A program made the position numbers and the translations under genes. A stretch of DNA of 64,000 bases from contig UQIW01000012.1 in assembly GCA_900541235.1 (NCBI GenBank), positions 1 to 64,000 on the forward strand, given 5' to 3'. The notes under the pieces are model-generated. The model was not told the origin of the DNA, did no database searches, and worked only from the letters and a program-made list of their open reading frames with translations. Position 1 is the first letter of the stretch; each line of letters begins with the position of its first letter. This stretch comes from an uncultured Collinsella sp. (lineage in GTDB: Bacteria > Actinomycetota > Coriobacteriia > Coriobacteriales > Coriobacteriaceae). This document shows positions 17,579-26,269 of the stretch, piece after piece.

Positions 17579-19633
17579 ATGACTATGCAAAAAGACATGA
17601 TGGGCCGCGCGGTCCGCGACTCGTTTGCCAAGCTGGATCCTCGCGTCCAGATTCAAAACCCGGTCATGTTCCTGGTGTGGCTTTCCGCCGTCATGACCTC
17701 CGTCCTGGCCGTCGCTTCCATTTTCGGTGTGCAGGACGCGGGTGTGCCCACCTACTATGTGGTCGCCATCGCGGTCATTCTGTGGCTCACCGACCTGTTC
17801 TCGAACTTCGCCGAGGCGCTTGCCGAGGGCCGCGGTAAGGCCCAGGCCGATTCCCTGCGTGCGGCCAAGAAGGATGTCGAGGCCCATCGCATCGAGTCCG
17901 TTGAGGACAAGGAGCACTTCACCGTCGTTCCCGGCACCGAGCTCACGCGCGGCGACCTGGTGATCGTACGCGCCGGCGAGCAGATTCCCGGCGACGGCGA
18001 CGTCATCGAGGGTGCTGCTTCCGTTGACGAGTCCGCCATCACCGGCGAGTCCGCCCCCGTAGTCCGCGAGGCCGGCGGCGACCGCTCTGCCGTTACCGGC
18101 GGTACCACGGTGCTGTCCGACTGGATCATCGTCAAGATTTCCAGTGAGCCCGGCCAGAGCTTCCTGGACAAGATGATCGCGATGGTCGAGGGTGCCGCGC
18201 GCAAGAAGACCCCTAATGAGATCGCTCTGGAGATCTTCCTGGTGGCCCTCTCCATCGTCTTTATCCTGGTCACGCTGGCCCTGTATTGTTACTCCTGCTT
18301 CTCGGTCGGTCTTAACGACATGGTCAACCCCACGGCCGTGACCACGCTCGTGGCGCTGCTCGTGTGCCTGGCTCCCACTACCATCGGCGCCCTTCTGTCC
18401 GCCATCGGCATCGCCGGCATGAGCCGTCTGAACGAGGCCAACGTGCTGGCCATGTCCGGCCGCGCCATCGAGGCCGCCGGCGACGTCGACATCCTCATGC
18501 TCGACAAGACCGGCACCATCACCCTGGGTAACCGCCAAGCCGCCGAGTTCATCCCGGTCGACGGCATCGATCCCGCGGAGCTGGCCGATGCCGCCCAGCT
18601 TTCCTCGCTGGCCGACGAGACCCCCGAAGGCCGTTCCATCGTCGTGCTCGCCAAGGAGCATTTCGGTCTGCGCGGCCGCACACTCGAGGATAAGGGTATG
18701 GAGTTCATCCCCTTCACCGCGGCGACCCGCATGTCCGGTGTGAACTACGAGGGCAATGAGATCCGCAAGGGCGCTGCCGATTCCGTGCGCACCTATGTGG
18801 AGGCAGCCGGCGGCGTGTTCTCCCAGGAGTGCGACGAGGCCGTCGAGCGCATCGCCAAGGCCGGCGGCACCCCGCTGGTCGTGACCAAGAACTGCCGCGT
18901 GCTGGGCGTTGTGTACCTCAAGGACATCATCAAGTCCGGCGTTAAGGAGAAGTTCGCCGACCTGCGCAAGATGGGCATCAAGACCATCATGGTGACGGGC
19001 GACAACCCGCTCACCGCCGCGGCAATCGCCGCCGAGGCCGGCGTTGACGACTTCCTGGCCGAGGCCACCCCTGAAGGCAAGCTCGAGAAGATCCGCGAGT
19101 TCCAGCGTGAGGGGCACCTGGTCGCCATGACCGGCGACGGCACCAACGACGCGCCCGCTCTGGCCCAGGCCGACGTCGCCGTGGCCATGAACACGGGCAC
19201 CCAGGCTGCCAAGGAGGCCGGCAACATGGTCGACCTCGACTCCAGCCCCACCAAGCTCATCGAGGTCGTGCGTATCGGCAAGCAGCTGCTCATGACCCGC
19301 GGTTCGCTCACGACCTTCTCGGTGGCCAACGACATGGCGAAGTACTTCGCTATCATCCCGGCCCTGTTCTCGCCGATCTACCCCGGGTTGGACGCCCTCA
19401 ACATCCTCGGTCTGGCAAGCCCGCTGTCCGCGGTTCTTTCGGCCATCATCTATAACGCGCTCGTTATCGTCGCGCTGATCCCGGCCGCGCTGAAGGGCGT
19501 TAAGTACCGCGAGGTCCCGTCCGGACAGCTGCTGACCCACAACCTGCTCGTGTGGGGTCTGGGCGGCATCGTTGCCCCGTTCGTATTCATCAAGCTCATC
19601 GACATGCTGCTCGCGTTCTGCGGCATTATGTAA
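17579..19633 (+). CDS. kdpB: K+-transporting ATPase ATP-binding subunit KdpB
   Basis: The P-type ATPase catalytic subunit, 684 residues. It shows the actuator ITGESAPVVRE, the phosphorylation motif MLDKTGTITLGNR, the nucleotide-binding KGAADSVRTYV and the hinge MTGDGTNDAPALAQADV. It has the short set of membrane helices typical of the family. An AAAGGAGG ribosome site precedes the ATG at 17579; the in-frame start at 17555 overlaps kdpA and is not needed. It powers K+ uptake by KdpA under potassium limitation. Confidence 0.95.
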   Translation: MTMQKDMMGRAVRDSFAKLDPRVQIQNPVMFLVWLSAVMTSVLAVASIFGVQDAGVPTYYVVAIAVILWLTDLFSNFAEALAEGRGKAQADSLRAAKKDVEAHRIESVEDKEHFTVVPGTELTRGDLVIVRAGEQIPGDGDVIEGAASVDESAITGESAPVVREAGGDRSAVTGGTTVLSDWIIVKISSEPGQSFLDKMIAMVEGAARKKTPNEIALEIFLVALSIVFILVTLALYCYSCFSVGLNDMVNPTAVTTLVALLVCLAPTTIGALLSAIGIAGMSRLNEANVLAMSGRAIEAAGDVDILMLDKTGTITLGNRQAAEFIPVDGIDPAELADAAQLSSLADETPEGRSIVVLAKEHFGLRGRTLEDKGMEFIPFTAATRMSGVNYEGNEIRKGAADSVRTYVEAAGGVFSQECDEAVERIAKAGGTPLVVTKNCRVLGVVYLKDIIKSGVKEKFADLRKMGIKTIMVTGDNPLTAAAIAAEAGVDDFLAEATPEGKLEKIREFQREGHLVAMTGDGTNDAPALAQADVAVAMNTGTQAAKEAGNMVDLDSSPTKLIEVVRIGKQLLMTRGSLTTFSVANDMAKYFAIIPALFSPIYPGLDALNILGLASPLSAVLSAIIYNALVIVALIPAALKGVKYREVPSGQLLTHNLLVWGLGGIVAPFVFIKLIDMLLAFCGIM

Positions 19634-19645
19634 GTGGAGGTTTGT

Positions 19646-20236
19646 ATGTTCAAAGGTGTTGCATCGCGCGCACTGGGCGTGTTCGCGCTGTTTACCGTTG
19701 TCTGCGGCCTGGGCTATACGCTCGTCGTGACCGGCATCGCCCAGGTTGCGTTCCCGTATCAGGCGAACGGTTCGCTCATCAAGGTCGACGACAAGATTGT
19801 GGGCTCCGAGCTGATCGGCCAGAACTTCGAGGATGAGGACCACATGTGGGGCCGCATCCAGAACGTGACTATCGTCGAGGGGGAGGACGGCGGGCTCATG
19901 GCCTACGGCACCCCGTCCAATTTGTCCCCGGCGAGTGAGGAGTACCGGCAGCTTGTGGACGCGCGCGTCGAGAAGATTCGCGCCTTCAACCCCGATGCCG
20001 GCATGGATGCCGTGCCCGTCGACCTGGTGACGTGTTCCGGCTCAGGGCTCGACCCCGATATCTCTCCCGATGCCGCCGAGTACCAGGTACCGCGCCTGGC
20101 GAAGGCCACGGGCAAGAGCGAAGGCGAGGTGCGCGAGATCATCGCCCAGTGCACCAAGGGCCGATTCCTGGGCGTGTTCGGCGAGCCCACGGTCAACGTG
20201 CTCAAGGTGAACCTTATGCTGGACGGCGCGCTGTAG
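19646..20236 (+). CDS. kdpC: K+-transporting ATPase subunit KdpC
   Basis: A 196-residue subunit with one N-terminal membrane helix and an extracytoplasmic domain. Family segments include GSELIGQNFEDEDHMWGRI, NLSPASEEYRQLV and a Cys/Ser-containing VTCSGSGLDPDISP, then VNVLKVNLMLD at the end. Start ATG 19646 has GGAGG in front; a GTG at 19634 is in frame but overlaps that site. It ends the kdpFABC operon; the 67-nt hairpin repeat 64 bp downstream probably terminates it. Confidence 0.93.
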   Translation: MFKGVASRALGVFALFTVVCGLGYTLVVTGIAQVAFPYQANGSLIKVDDKIVGSELIGQNFEDEDHMWGRIQNVTIVEGEDGGLMAYGTPSNLSPASEEYRQLVDARVEKIRAFNPDAGMDAVPVDLVTCSGSGLDPDISPDAAEYQVPRLAKATGKSEGEVREIIAQCTKGRFLGVFGEPTVNVLKVNLMLDGAL

Positions 20237-20299
20237 GTGAGGGAGTGGCGGATGAGGGCATGACTGACTATCTGAGCCCTCAATTCCACTCCGCCCATC

Positions 20300-20371
20300 A
20301 GTTGCGGTGGAATACGGACTGTTTTGCCTGTCAAAAGCCTCATCTACTCCGTATTCCACCGCAACTTTTTT
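20300..20371. repeat. 67-nt hairpin repeat, copy 2 (terminator-like)
   Basis: AGTTGCGGTGGAATACGGA and the complementary TCCGTATTCCACCGCAACT form the stem, followed by T6. It differs from the copy at 11899 at only a few positions, although the neighbouring genes are unrelated. Confidence 0.78.
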
Positions 20372-20484
20372 GTGAGGGTCGGGATTGAAGGTGGGGAGTG
20401 CGAGCGAGTGCGAATGCAGCGGATACTGATACAATAGGTACGTTAGCAACTGCCGCCGAGCGGCTCAAACGAAAGGAACCCTGT

Positions 20485-22434
20485 ATGGAGTCATCCGCCT
20501 ACCCGATGCTCTTTAGCCCGATCAAGGTCGGTACGACCGAGGTCAAGAACCGCGTCTTTATGCCGCCGGTGTCCACGAACCTGGCCGATCATGGCTATGT
20601 GACCGACGATTTGGTCGATCATTACCGTGCCCGCGCCAAGGGCGGCGTGGGCCTGATCATCACCGAGGTCGTGACGGTCGAGCCCACCTATACCTATCTG
20701 CCGGGTGACATGTGCTGCTACGACGATACGTTTATCCCCGGCTGGGAAAAGCTCGCCGCGGCCGTCCACGAGTACGGCTGCAAGATCATGCCGCAGCTCT
20801 TCCACCCCGCTTACATGGCCTTTAACATTCCGGGCACGCCGCGCCTGATCGCTCCGTCTTTTGTGGGCCCGTCCTATGCCCGCGAGGCACCGCGCCCCAT
20901 CACGGTCGACGAGATTCACGAGCTCACGCATCAGTTTGGCGACGCTGCCGTTCGTATGCAGAAGGCTGGCGTCGATGGCGTTGAAGTCCATGCGGCACAC
21001 GCCCACGGCATGCTCGGCGGCTTTTTGACTCCGCTCTACAACAAGCGTACCGACGAGTATGGTGGCTCGCTCGACGCCCGTATGCGCTTTTTGCTCGAGG
21101 TCATCGCCGAGATTCGTGAGCGCTGCGGCAAGGACTTCATCATCGACGTTCGTATCTCGGGCGATGAGTACACCGATGGCGGCCTGACCCTCAACGACAT
21201 GATCTATGTCTCGCGTCGCTTGGAGAAGGCCGGCGTCGACATGATTCACGTGTCGGGCGGTACCACCATCAAGCGCGGCTCCGCAATTCCCGCCGCCGGT
21301 ACCCAGCAGGCCTCGCATGCCGCCTGCTCGCGCGAGATCAAAAAGCACGTCAACATTCCCGTCGCCACCGTCGGTCGCATTAACGAGGCCTGGATCGCCG
21401 AGGAGCTGATCGAGGACGGCGCTGCCGACATCTGCATGATGGGCCGCGCCAATCTGTGCGATGCCGAGTTCTGCAATAAGGCCGCTGCCGGCAACGCCGA
21501 CGATATCCGCCCCTGCATTGGCTGCCTGCGCTGCCTGAACGGCATTATGTTTGGCAAGCGTATCTCCTGCACCGTCAACCCCGATGTTGAGCGCGACGAG
21601 GCCGGTTACGAGCCTGCCGCCGAGGCCAAGAACGTACTGGTTGTGGGCGCTGGTCCTGCGGGCATGGAGGCGGCGTTCATTGCCGCCAAGCGCGGCCACA
21701 ACGTGGTGCTCGTGGACAAGCAGGACGAACCGGGCGGCGAGATGCGCATCGCGGCCGTTCCGCCGGCAAAGCAGGAGCTCACCCGCGTGATCAAGTATCA
21801 GTACCGTCGTCTGGCCGAGGCGGGCGTGAAGTGCATATTTGGCACCGAGCTTACTGCCGAGGACATTCAGCGTGACTACGCGGGCTACGAGGTTGTCCTG
21901 GCTTATGGCGCCGAGCCCATCGCTCCGGCTTTCATGCAGGGCTTTAAGCAGGTTATGACGGCTGACGACCTGCTGGGTGGCAAGGCTTTCCCGGGCAAGA
22001 AGATCGTCATTGTGGGCGGCGGCACCGTTGGCTGCGAGACGGCAGATTATCTGGCTCCGCTGGTCAACGACCTGTCGCCGGCCAATCGCGATGTCACCGT
22101 TATCGAGATGACCAAGACGCTCGCCGCCAACGAGGGCGGCGCCGGTCGCGCGGTGCTCATCACGCGCATGCTCTCAAAGGGCGTCCACGTGCTGACCGAG
22201 GCCAAGGTGACCGAGATTACCGAGGACGCCATCAGCTACGAGAAGGATGGCGAGGTCCACACCATCGCCGATGCCGATACGCTGGTGCTTGCCATGGGCT
22301 ATCGTCCCAATACCAAGTTGGCCGACGACCTTGCCGCTGCCGGTGTTGCCACCCACGTGTTGGGTGACGCCAACAAGTGCGGCAACATTCGCGACGCCAT
22401 CGGCGACGGCTACAAGGTTGCCTGCGAACTCTAG
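20485..22434 (+). CDS. Old-yellow-enzyme-type NAD(P)H:flavin oxidoreductase (enoate reductase family)
   Basis: The 649-residue protein has two halves. An N-terminal TIM barrel of the old yellow enzyme type (LFSPIKVGTTEVKNRVFMPP, later GVDGVEVHAAHAHGMLGGFL with the usual active-site His) binds FMN. A cysteine cluster CIGCLRCLNG plus a later Cys (RISCTVNP) should hold a 4Fe-4S cluster. The C-terminal half carries two dinucleotide-binding folds (VLVVGAGPAGMEAAFIAAKR and IVIVGGGTVGCETADYLAP). The architecture is that of 2-enoate reductase, 2,4-dienoyl-CoA reductase and bile-acid BaiCD/BaiH enzymes; the substrate cannot be told from sequence. It is a single gene, start 20485 with GAAAGGA in front. 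Confidence 0.85.
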   Translation: MESSAYPMLFSPIKVGTTEVKNRVFMPPVSTNLADHGYVTDDLVDHYRARAKGGVGLIITEVVTVEPTYTYLPGDMCCYDDTFIPGWEKLAAAVHEYGCKIMPQLFHPAYMAFNIPGTPRLIAPSFVGPSYAREAPRPITVDEIHELTHQFGDAAVRMQKAGVDGVEVHAAHAHGMLGGFLTPLYNKRTDEYGGSLDARMRFLLEVIAEIRERCGKDFIIDVRISGDEYTDGGLTLNDMIYVSRRLEKAGVDMIHVSGGTTIKRGSAIPAAGTQQASHAACSREIKKHVNIPVATVGRINEAWIAEELIEDGAADICMMGRANLCDAEFCNKAAAGNADDIRPCIGCLRCLNGIMFGKRISCTVNPDVERDEAGYEPAAEAKNVLVVGAGPAGMEAAFIAAKRGHNVVLVDKQDEPGGEMRIAAVPPAKQELTRVIKYQYRRLAEAGVKCIFGTELTAEDIQRDYAGYEVVLAYGAEPIAPAFMQGFKQVMTADDLLGGKAFPGKKIVIVGGGTVGCETADYLAPLVNDLSPANRDVTVIEMTKTLAANEGGAGRAVLITRMLSKGVHVLTEAKVTEITEDAISYEKDGEVHTIADADTLVLAMGYRPNTKLADDLAAAGVATHVLGDANKCGNIRDAIGDGYKVACEL

Positions 22435-22460
22435 TCAACCCCTTTGCACCAATCGATTGC

Positions 22461-22499
22461 AAAAAGCGGCGGCTGCCCTGTGTGTTGGGCAGCCGCCGC
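22461..22499 (-). terminator. Minus-strand terminator
   Basis: GCGGCGGCTGCCC (22466-22478) pairs perfectly with 22487-22499, and on the minus strand the stem is followed by T5. It ends transcripts arriving from the AAA ATPase gene. Confidence 0.75.
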
Positions 22500-22527
22500 C
22501 TGCGTTCGACGGGAAGGCGCAGATAGT

Positions 22528-22618
22528 CCGATTAGGGCCCAGGAGCTCCTTGACCTTGGCGATGATGGCCTCGTCGGTGGCGTTGGCAAAGAAGTGCTCC
22601 TGGAACGGTTTTCGTCTT
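22528..22618 (-). pseudogene. Possible 3' fragment of a lost gene
   Basis: The minus strand reads FFANATDEAIIAKVKELLG in an open frame with coding-like codon choice (GCC, ATC, AAG, CTC). It has no start of its own and lies just downstream of the AAA ATPase gene. It looks like the tail of a degraded gene; no family is recognised. Confidence 0.25.
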
Positions 22619-22636
22619 GCAGGGCAGTTGTCGTTT

Positions 22637-23728
22637 CTACAGTTCAGCTTCCAGTTCGGCTTTGTGCTCGTAGAGGTAGTCGCGCATGTAGGGGATGGCA
22701 AATGAGACCTTGCCGTACGAAGGAGCCTCGATAATCGATTCTCTTAACAGGCGGCTGCGGACGGAACTCACCTGTTGAGGCGTTTTGTTTAGGGCGTCGG
22801 CAACCATGCTGGTCGAGCTTGTCTGCCCCAAAGACGCCATGCTCAGCAGATAAGCGATGCACGTGGGCGGAATGCGCTGCAGCGCGGGCTCAATCACCAT
22901 GGCGCAGAAGCGTTCGCGTGCCGTTGCAATGCCGCGCTCGGCTTCTTCTTCTCCAATAATCGCTGTATGTGCGCGTCTTGCCAACTGCCATGCGTAGTAT
23001 CCAACGAGTTGGATCATGAAAGGATAGCCTTGCGTTGCCTCGGCAAGTTGGCCGGCAATACCTGGCTGCAACTCCATGCCAGACGCTTCAATGGTTTCCT
23101 CGAGGGAGTACGACACTTCGGTTACTGCCACAGCTTTCAGGTCAAAGGGGAGGGCACGGCGCAAAAACGTAAGTGTCTTTCCGTTGATGATGCTTTCAAT
23201 CATCGAGGGCAGCCCCGCAAAAACAAAGGCGATATCAAGGTCTTCGCCGATAACCTGCTGAATCGCAATGGAGAGCGTTCGGACCTCATCGAGCTCTGCG
23301 TCTTGAACCTCGTCGAGAGTGATGAGCAGGCCATTTCCATTCTTGGATATTGTCTGTCTCATGGCGTCGCGTAGCGATGGGCCGATTCGCTCAATATCTA
23401 TGCTGCCGATGGATATGCCAGCTACGGTGGGCTCAAATCTGGCGTGCTTGGCCTGGAATTTGGGCTGCAGCTGTTCGAGAATGCGCTGGCAAAGTCCCTC
23501 GGTTGCGACCTCTTTTATGACCGTCCAGCCACGGCTTTGCGCCAAACGTGAGCACTCGTCAAGGAGGACCGTCTTGCCCGTTCCACGGACGCCGGCTATG
23601 CGCATTAGGCGCCCAGGGGCACCAGGCCCGTTGATGAGTCCCTCATTGAATTCTTCGAGCACATCTTCGCGGCCGATAATCGTGGGAGGTGTTTTACCTG
23701 CTGTGGGCTTAAAAGGGTTTGTTTGCAT
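22637..23728 (-). CDS. AAA-type ATP-binding protein (unknown role)
   Basis: A 363-residue soluble protein. The N-terminal NPF..IIGREDVLEEF segment precedes Walker A (IAGVRGTGKTVLLDE), and Walker B is LLITLDEVQD. There is a sensor-like FVFAGLPSMIES, and a C-terminal winged-helix region (about residues 280-345, ADALNKTPQQVSSVRSRLL). It resembles archaeal-type STAND/COG1672 ATPases that accompany regulators or defence genes, but has no fused effector domain. AAAGGTGG precedes the ATG at 23728. Its promoter region carries six 10-bp direct repeats. It is isolated, with no partner gene on the same strand; function is unknown. Confidence 0.7.
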   Translation of the reverse strand: MQTNPFKPTAGKTPPTIIGREDVLEEFNEGLINGPGAPGRLMRIAGVRGTGKTVLLDECSRLAQSRGWTVIKEVATEGLCQRILEQLQPKFQAKHARFEPTVAGISIGSIDIERIGPSLRDAMRQTISKNGNGLLITLDEVQDAELDEVRTLSIAIQQVIGEDLDIAFVFAGLPSMIESIINGKTLTFLRRALPFDLKAVAVTEVSYSLEETIEASGMELQPGIAGQLAEATQGYPFMIQLVGYYAWQLARRAHTAIIGEEEAERGIATARERFCAMVIEPALQRIPPTCIAYLLSMASLGQTSSTSMVADALNKTPQQVSSVRSRLLRESIIEAPSYGKVSFAIPYMRDYLYEHKAELEAEL

Positions 23729-23750
23729 GTGAGCCACCTTTGCTCAAGAT

Positions 23751-23810
23751 ATAGCGAGATATAGCAAAGTATAGCAAGATATAGCAAAGTATAGCAAGAT
23801 ATAGCAAAGT
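23751..23810. repeat. Six 10-bp direct repeats before the AAA ATPase gene
   Basis: Consecutive units ATAGCGAGAT, ATAGCAAAGT, ATAGCAAGAT, ATAGCAAAGT, ATAGCAAGAT and ATAGCAAAGT start at 23751, 23761 and so on. The units alternate between two versions, giving a 20-bp period. The array ends 22 bp before the ATPase start, within its promoter. It looks like an iteron-type binding site, one unit per helical turn. Confidence 0.75.
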
Positions 23811-23946
23811 AAGCGCTACTCGCGGGTTTTGCGGTGGTGCTATTTTCCAAATGCCGCGCGGATAAAGCGCTGGGCGAACAGCTTGTTGGCAACTCACGAG
23901 GGCTCGGGGTGCCAATTTGGGATGGAGTAGTGCTGTGCCACGAATA

Positions 23947-24087
23947 GGGCCTATCTACTACGTTTAAGCCGCAGAGGTCAACCATAGCCGGCTATTTTGA
24001 AAATCGATAAGTTTTCTACCAGCGGTTTTGTTTTTGCACTTTTCAGCATGGTCTGGGCTCTCCGCGTTAACGTAGTAGATGGGCCCC
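23947..24087. repeat. 141-bp element with inverted arms
   Basis: GGGCCTATCTACTACGTTTAA at 23947-23967 is matched, with about three differences, by the reverse complement of 24067-24087. Weaker pairing continues inward (AGAGGTCAACCATAG against CATGGTCTGGGCTCT). No reading frame is seen. It fills much of the 570-bp gap between the ATPase and GntR genes. Confidence 0.5.
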
Positions 24088-24156
24088 TTTTGTGGCAAGG
24101 GGCCGACCTGCGGCTCAGGGTAGCCAAAAAAGCCCCGTCCCAAAAAGACTGTTGGA

Positions 24157-24223
24157 AGTTGCGGTGGAATAGTTCCTGTTTTTGCTGCTGAAGGCTTTGA
24201 GCAGGAACTATTCCACCGCAACT
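24157..24223. repeat. 67-nt hairpin repeat, copy 3 (diverged inner stem)
   Basis: The outer arms AGTTGCGGTGGAATA and TATTCCACCGCAACT match the copies at 11899 and 20300. The inner stem is different but still paired (GTTCCTG with CAGGAAC). No T run follows here. Confidence 0.75.
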
Positions 24224-24296
24224 TATGAGGGGGCGGGGGATGCGATAGTATTACGTGGTGATATTCGACAAACCGTGGGCTTCATCCGAGGGCTTT

Positions 24297-24989
24297 ATGG
24301 AACAACACCAGCATTATCAGAGCCTGCAAGACCAGGCATACAACGCATTGCGCTCCAAGATCATCTATGCCGAGCTCAAGCCTGGCACGCGCCTTTCGGC
24401 GATTGGTCTGGAAAAGGAGACGGGAATCGGGCGCACGCCCATTCGCGAGTCCTTTGTGCGCCTGCGTGAGCAGGAGCTGGTGGAAACGCGTCCCAAAAGC
24501 GGCACTTATGTCTCAAAAATCAGCATGGAGCGCGCCGAGAACGCCTGTTTCTTGCGCGAGAAGCTCGAGAGAAGCGTGCTCATTAAATGTTGTTCGGCTG
24601 CTACGCCCGAGCAAAAGCAGCGGCTTGAGCAGATTCTTGCCGAGTCCGAGTCACTCGACCATAGCGAAACACGTCGCTTTTTCGATCTGGACAACTTGTT
24701 CCATGAGACATGTTTTGAGATTGCCGATCGTCACATGTTGTGGGATTGGATGAAGAGCATCAACACGCATTTTGAGCGATACAACTGGTTGCGTATGGTG
24801 TCGCAGGATCTGGATTGGGAGCCGATTCGTCGGCAGCATCGCCGGATTCTCGAGGCCATTAAGAGGGGCGATACCGATGCGGCGAGTTATCTGGCAGAGA
24901 CGCACTTGCACCTGATGCCCGAAGAGCAGGGCCCGGTTATCGCCTTGCATCCCGACTACTTTGAGCTGCCTAAAGACTCGTCTATCTAG
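24297..24989 (+). CDS. GntR-family regulator, FadR/FCD subfamily
   Basis: A 230-residue regulator. The winged helix is at residues 8-75 (YNALRSKIIYAELKPGTRLS, then GIGRTPIRESFVRLREQELV and TRPKSGTYVSKI). The C-terminal helical FCD domain holds likely metal/ligand residues (DLDNLFHETCFEIADRH, later RRQHRRILEAIKRGD and ETHLH). The ATG at 24297 has GAGG nearby; a GTG at 24255 is the alternative start. No metabolic gene is co-oriented with it except the LacI gene 123 bp downstream, so the target is not evident. Confidence 0.85.
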   Translation: MEQHQHYQSLQDQAYNALRSKIIYAELKPGTRLSAIGLEKETGIGRTPIRESFVRLREQELVETRPKSGTYVSKISMERAENACFLREKLERSVLIKCCSAATPEQKQRLEQILAESESLDHSETRRFFDLDNLFHETCFEIADRHMLWDWMKSINTHFERYNWLRMVSQDLDWEPIRRQHRRILEAIKRGDTDAASYLAETHLHLMPEEQGPVIALHPDYFELPKDSSI

Positions 24990-25112
24990 CCCATCATCGC
25001 ATCTGCTCGAGACGCAAAAACGATGCGGCTCACCTACAGCGTTTTGCAACCGAGATTTTTAAAAATGCCTAAAATGGCTCAGACTGCTGACAATTGGGAA
25101 ACGGGGTGCGCC

Positions 25113-26135
25113 ATGGCGCAGATGAGAATCAAGGACATTGCCGCCGAGGCGGGCGTGAGCCCGGCCACGGTCTCGCGCTATCTCAACAACCGCCCCGGGC
25201 AGATGACCGAGGAAACCCGCGCTCGCATCGCGGCGGTTATCGAGCGCACCGGCTATCGCCCACGTGCTGCCGCGCGCAATCTGCGCAGCTCGCGCACCAA
25301 CCTCATCGGTGTGATCCTGGCCGACATCGCCAACCCGTTCTCCAGCGCTATGCTCGAGGGCCTTTCCGCCAGTGCCGCCGCGCGCGGCTGCTCGCTCATG
25401 ACGGCCATTAGCGGCAACGATCCCGCCAAGGAGGCCGAGTCGCTCACCAGACTTATCGATGCCGGCGTGGACGGCCTGGTCGTCAACACCTGCGGAGGCA
25501 ACGACAAGGCGATCGCCGCGGCCGCGGGGCGCCTGCCCGTTGTGCTGCTCGACCGCGACGTTGCCGACGGCGGTGTCGATCTGGTGACATCTAACAACCG
25601 TGAGCTGGTCGCCGGCCTGGTAGACGCCTTGACCGCCGCTGGCAGCGAGCGCCTGTGCCTGCTCACCGAGGCAAGCGACGACAGCCCCGTGCGTCGCAAG
25701 CGCGCCGAGGCCTTTACCGACGAGCTTTTGCACCGCGGTCTTGCGGGCGAGGTCGTTACCCTGGCCGATGGCGGTGCCACGGGCGTTGGCCGTTTGGACG
25801 AGACCATCCGCGGCTATGCCGGCAAAAAGCTCGGCCTCATTGCTGTCAACGGCCTGGTTTTCCTGCGTCTGACCGAGGCACTGGCGCAGCTTGGTCCCTC
25901 GCTGCCGGCGGGGCTCAAGATCGCGACGTTTGACGACTACCCCTGGAACCACGTGCTCTTTGGCGGCGTGACCACGGCCGCGCAGGACACCCTCACCATT
26001 GCCGAGTGTGTGGTCGAGCGCCTGTCCGAGCGCATCGATGTTGTTACCACCACCGTGGGCGATGCCGCAAAGCTCGCCCCCAAGCGCATCGAGATCCCCG
26101 GCCACATCGAACACCGCGCCTCGACCTCACGTTAG
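25113..26135 (+). CDS. LacI-family transcriptional regulator
   Basis: A 340-residue regulator. The N-terminal HTH is RIKDIAAEAGVSPATVSRYL, followed by the hinge helix GYRPRAAARNLRSSRTNLIG. The remainder is a periplasmic-binding-protein-like sugar domain (GVILADIANPFSSAMLEGL, DGLVVNTCGG, LDRDVADGGVDLVTSNN). The start at 25113 is chosen because the domain begins four residues later. It probably represses sugar or nucleoside genes elsewhere; none is adjacent. Confidence 0.85.
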   Translation: MAQMRIKDIAAEAGVSPATVSRYLNNRPGQMTEETRARIAAVIERTGYRPRAAARNLRSSRTNLIGVILADIANPFSSAMLEGLSASAAARGCSLMTAISGNDPAKEAESLTRLIDAGVDGLVVNTCGGNDKAIAAAAGRLPVVLLDRDVADGGVDLVTSNNRELVAGLVDALTAAGSERLCLLTEASDDSPVRRKRAEAFTDELLHRGLAGEVVTLADGGATGVGRLDETIRGYAGKKLGLIAVNGLVFLRLTEALAQLGPSLPAGLKIATFDDYPWNHVLFGGVTTAAQDTLTIAECVVERLSERIDVVTTTVGDAAKLAPKRIEIPGHIEHRASTSR

Positions 26136-26269
26136 CCGCTCGTTCGCAACTGCCTGTTCGCGCACGTTTTTTGAGCGCTTGATACGCTTTAACCCTGCGG
26201 AAACATTTTTCTGCGATAGTATCTGCGATATAGACCAGTCGAAACCCGCCCGAAAGAAAGGGGAGCGAC

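Noticed and set aside
17477..19843. 788-codon minus-strand frame opposite kdpB
   Set aside because: Antisense shadow of the kdpB gene; it covers parts of three genes on the other strand.
23738..23815. CRISPR array
   Set aside because: The repeats are 10 bp and contiguous with no spacers, so this is a tandem array, not CRISPR.
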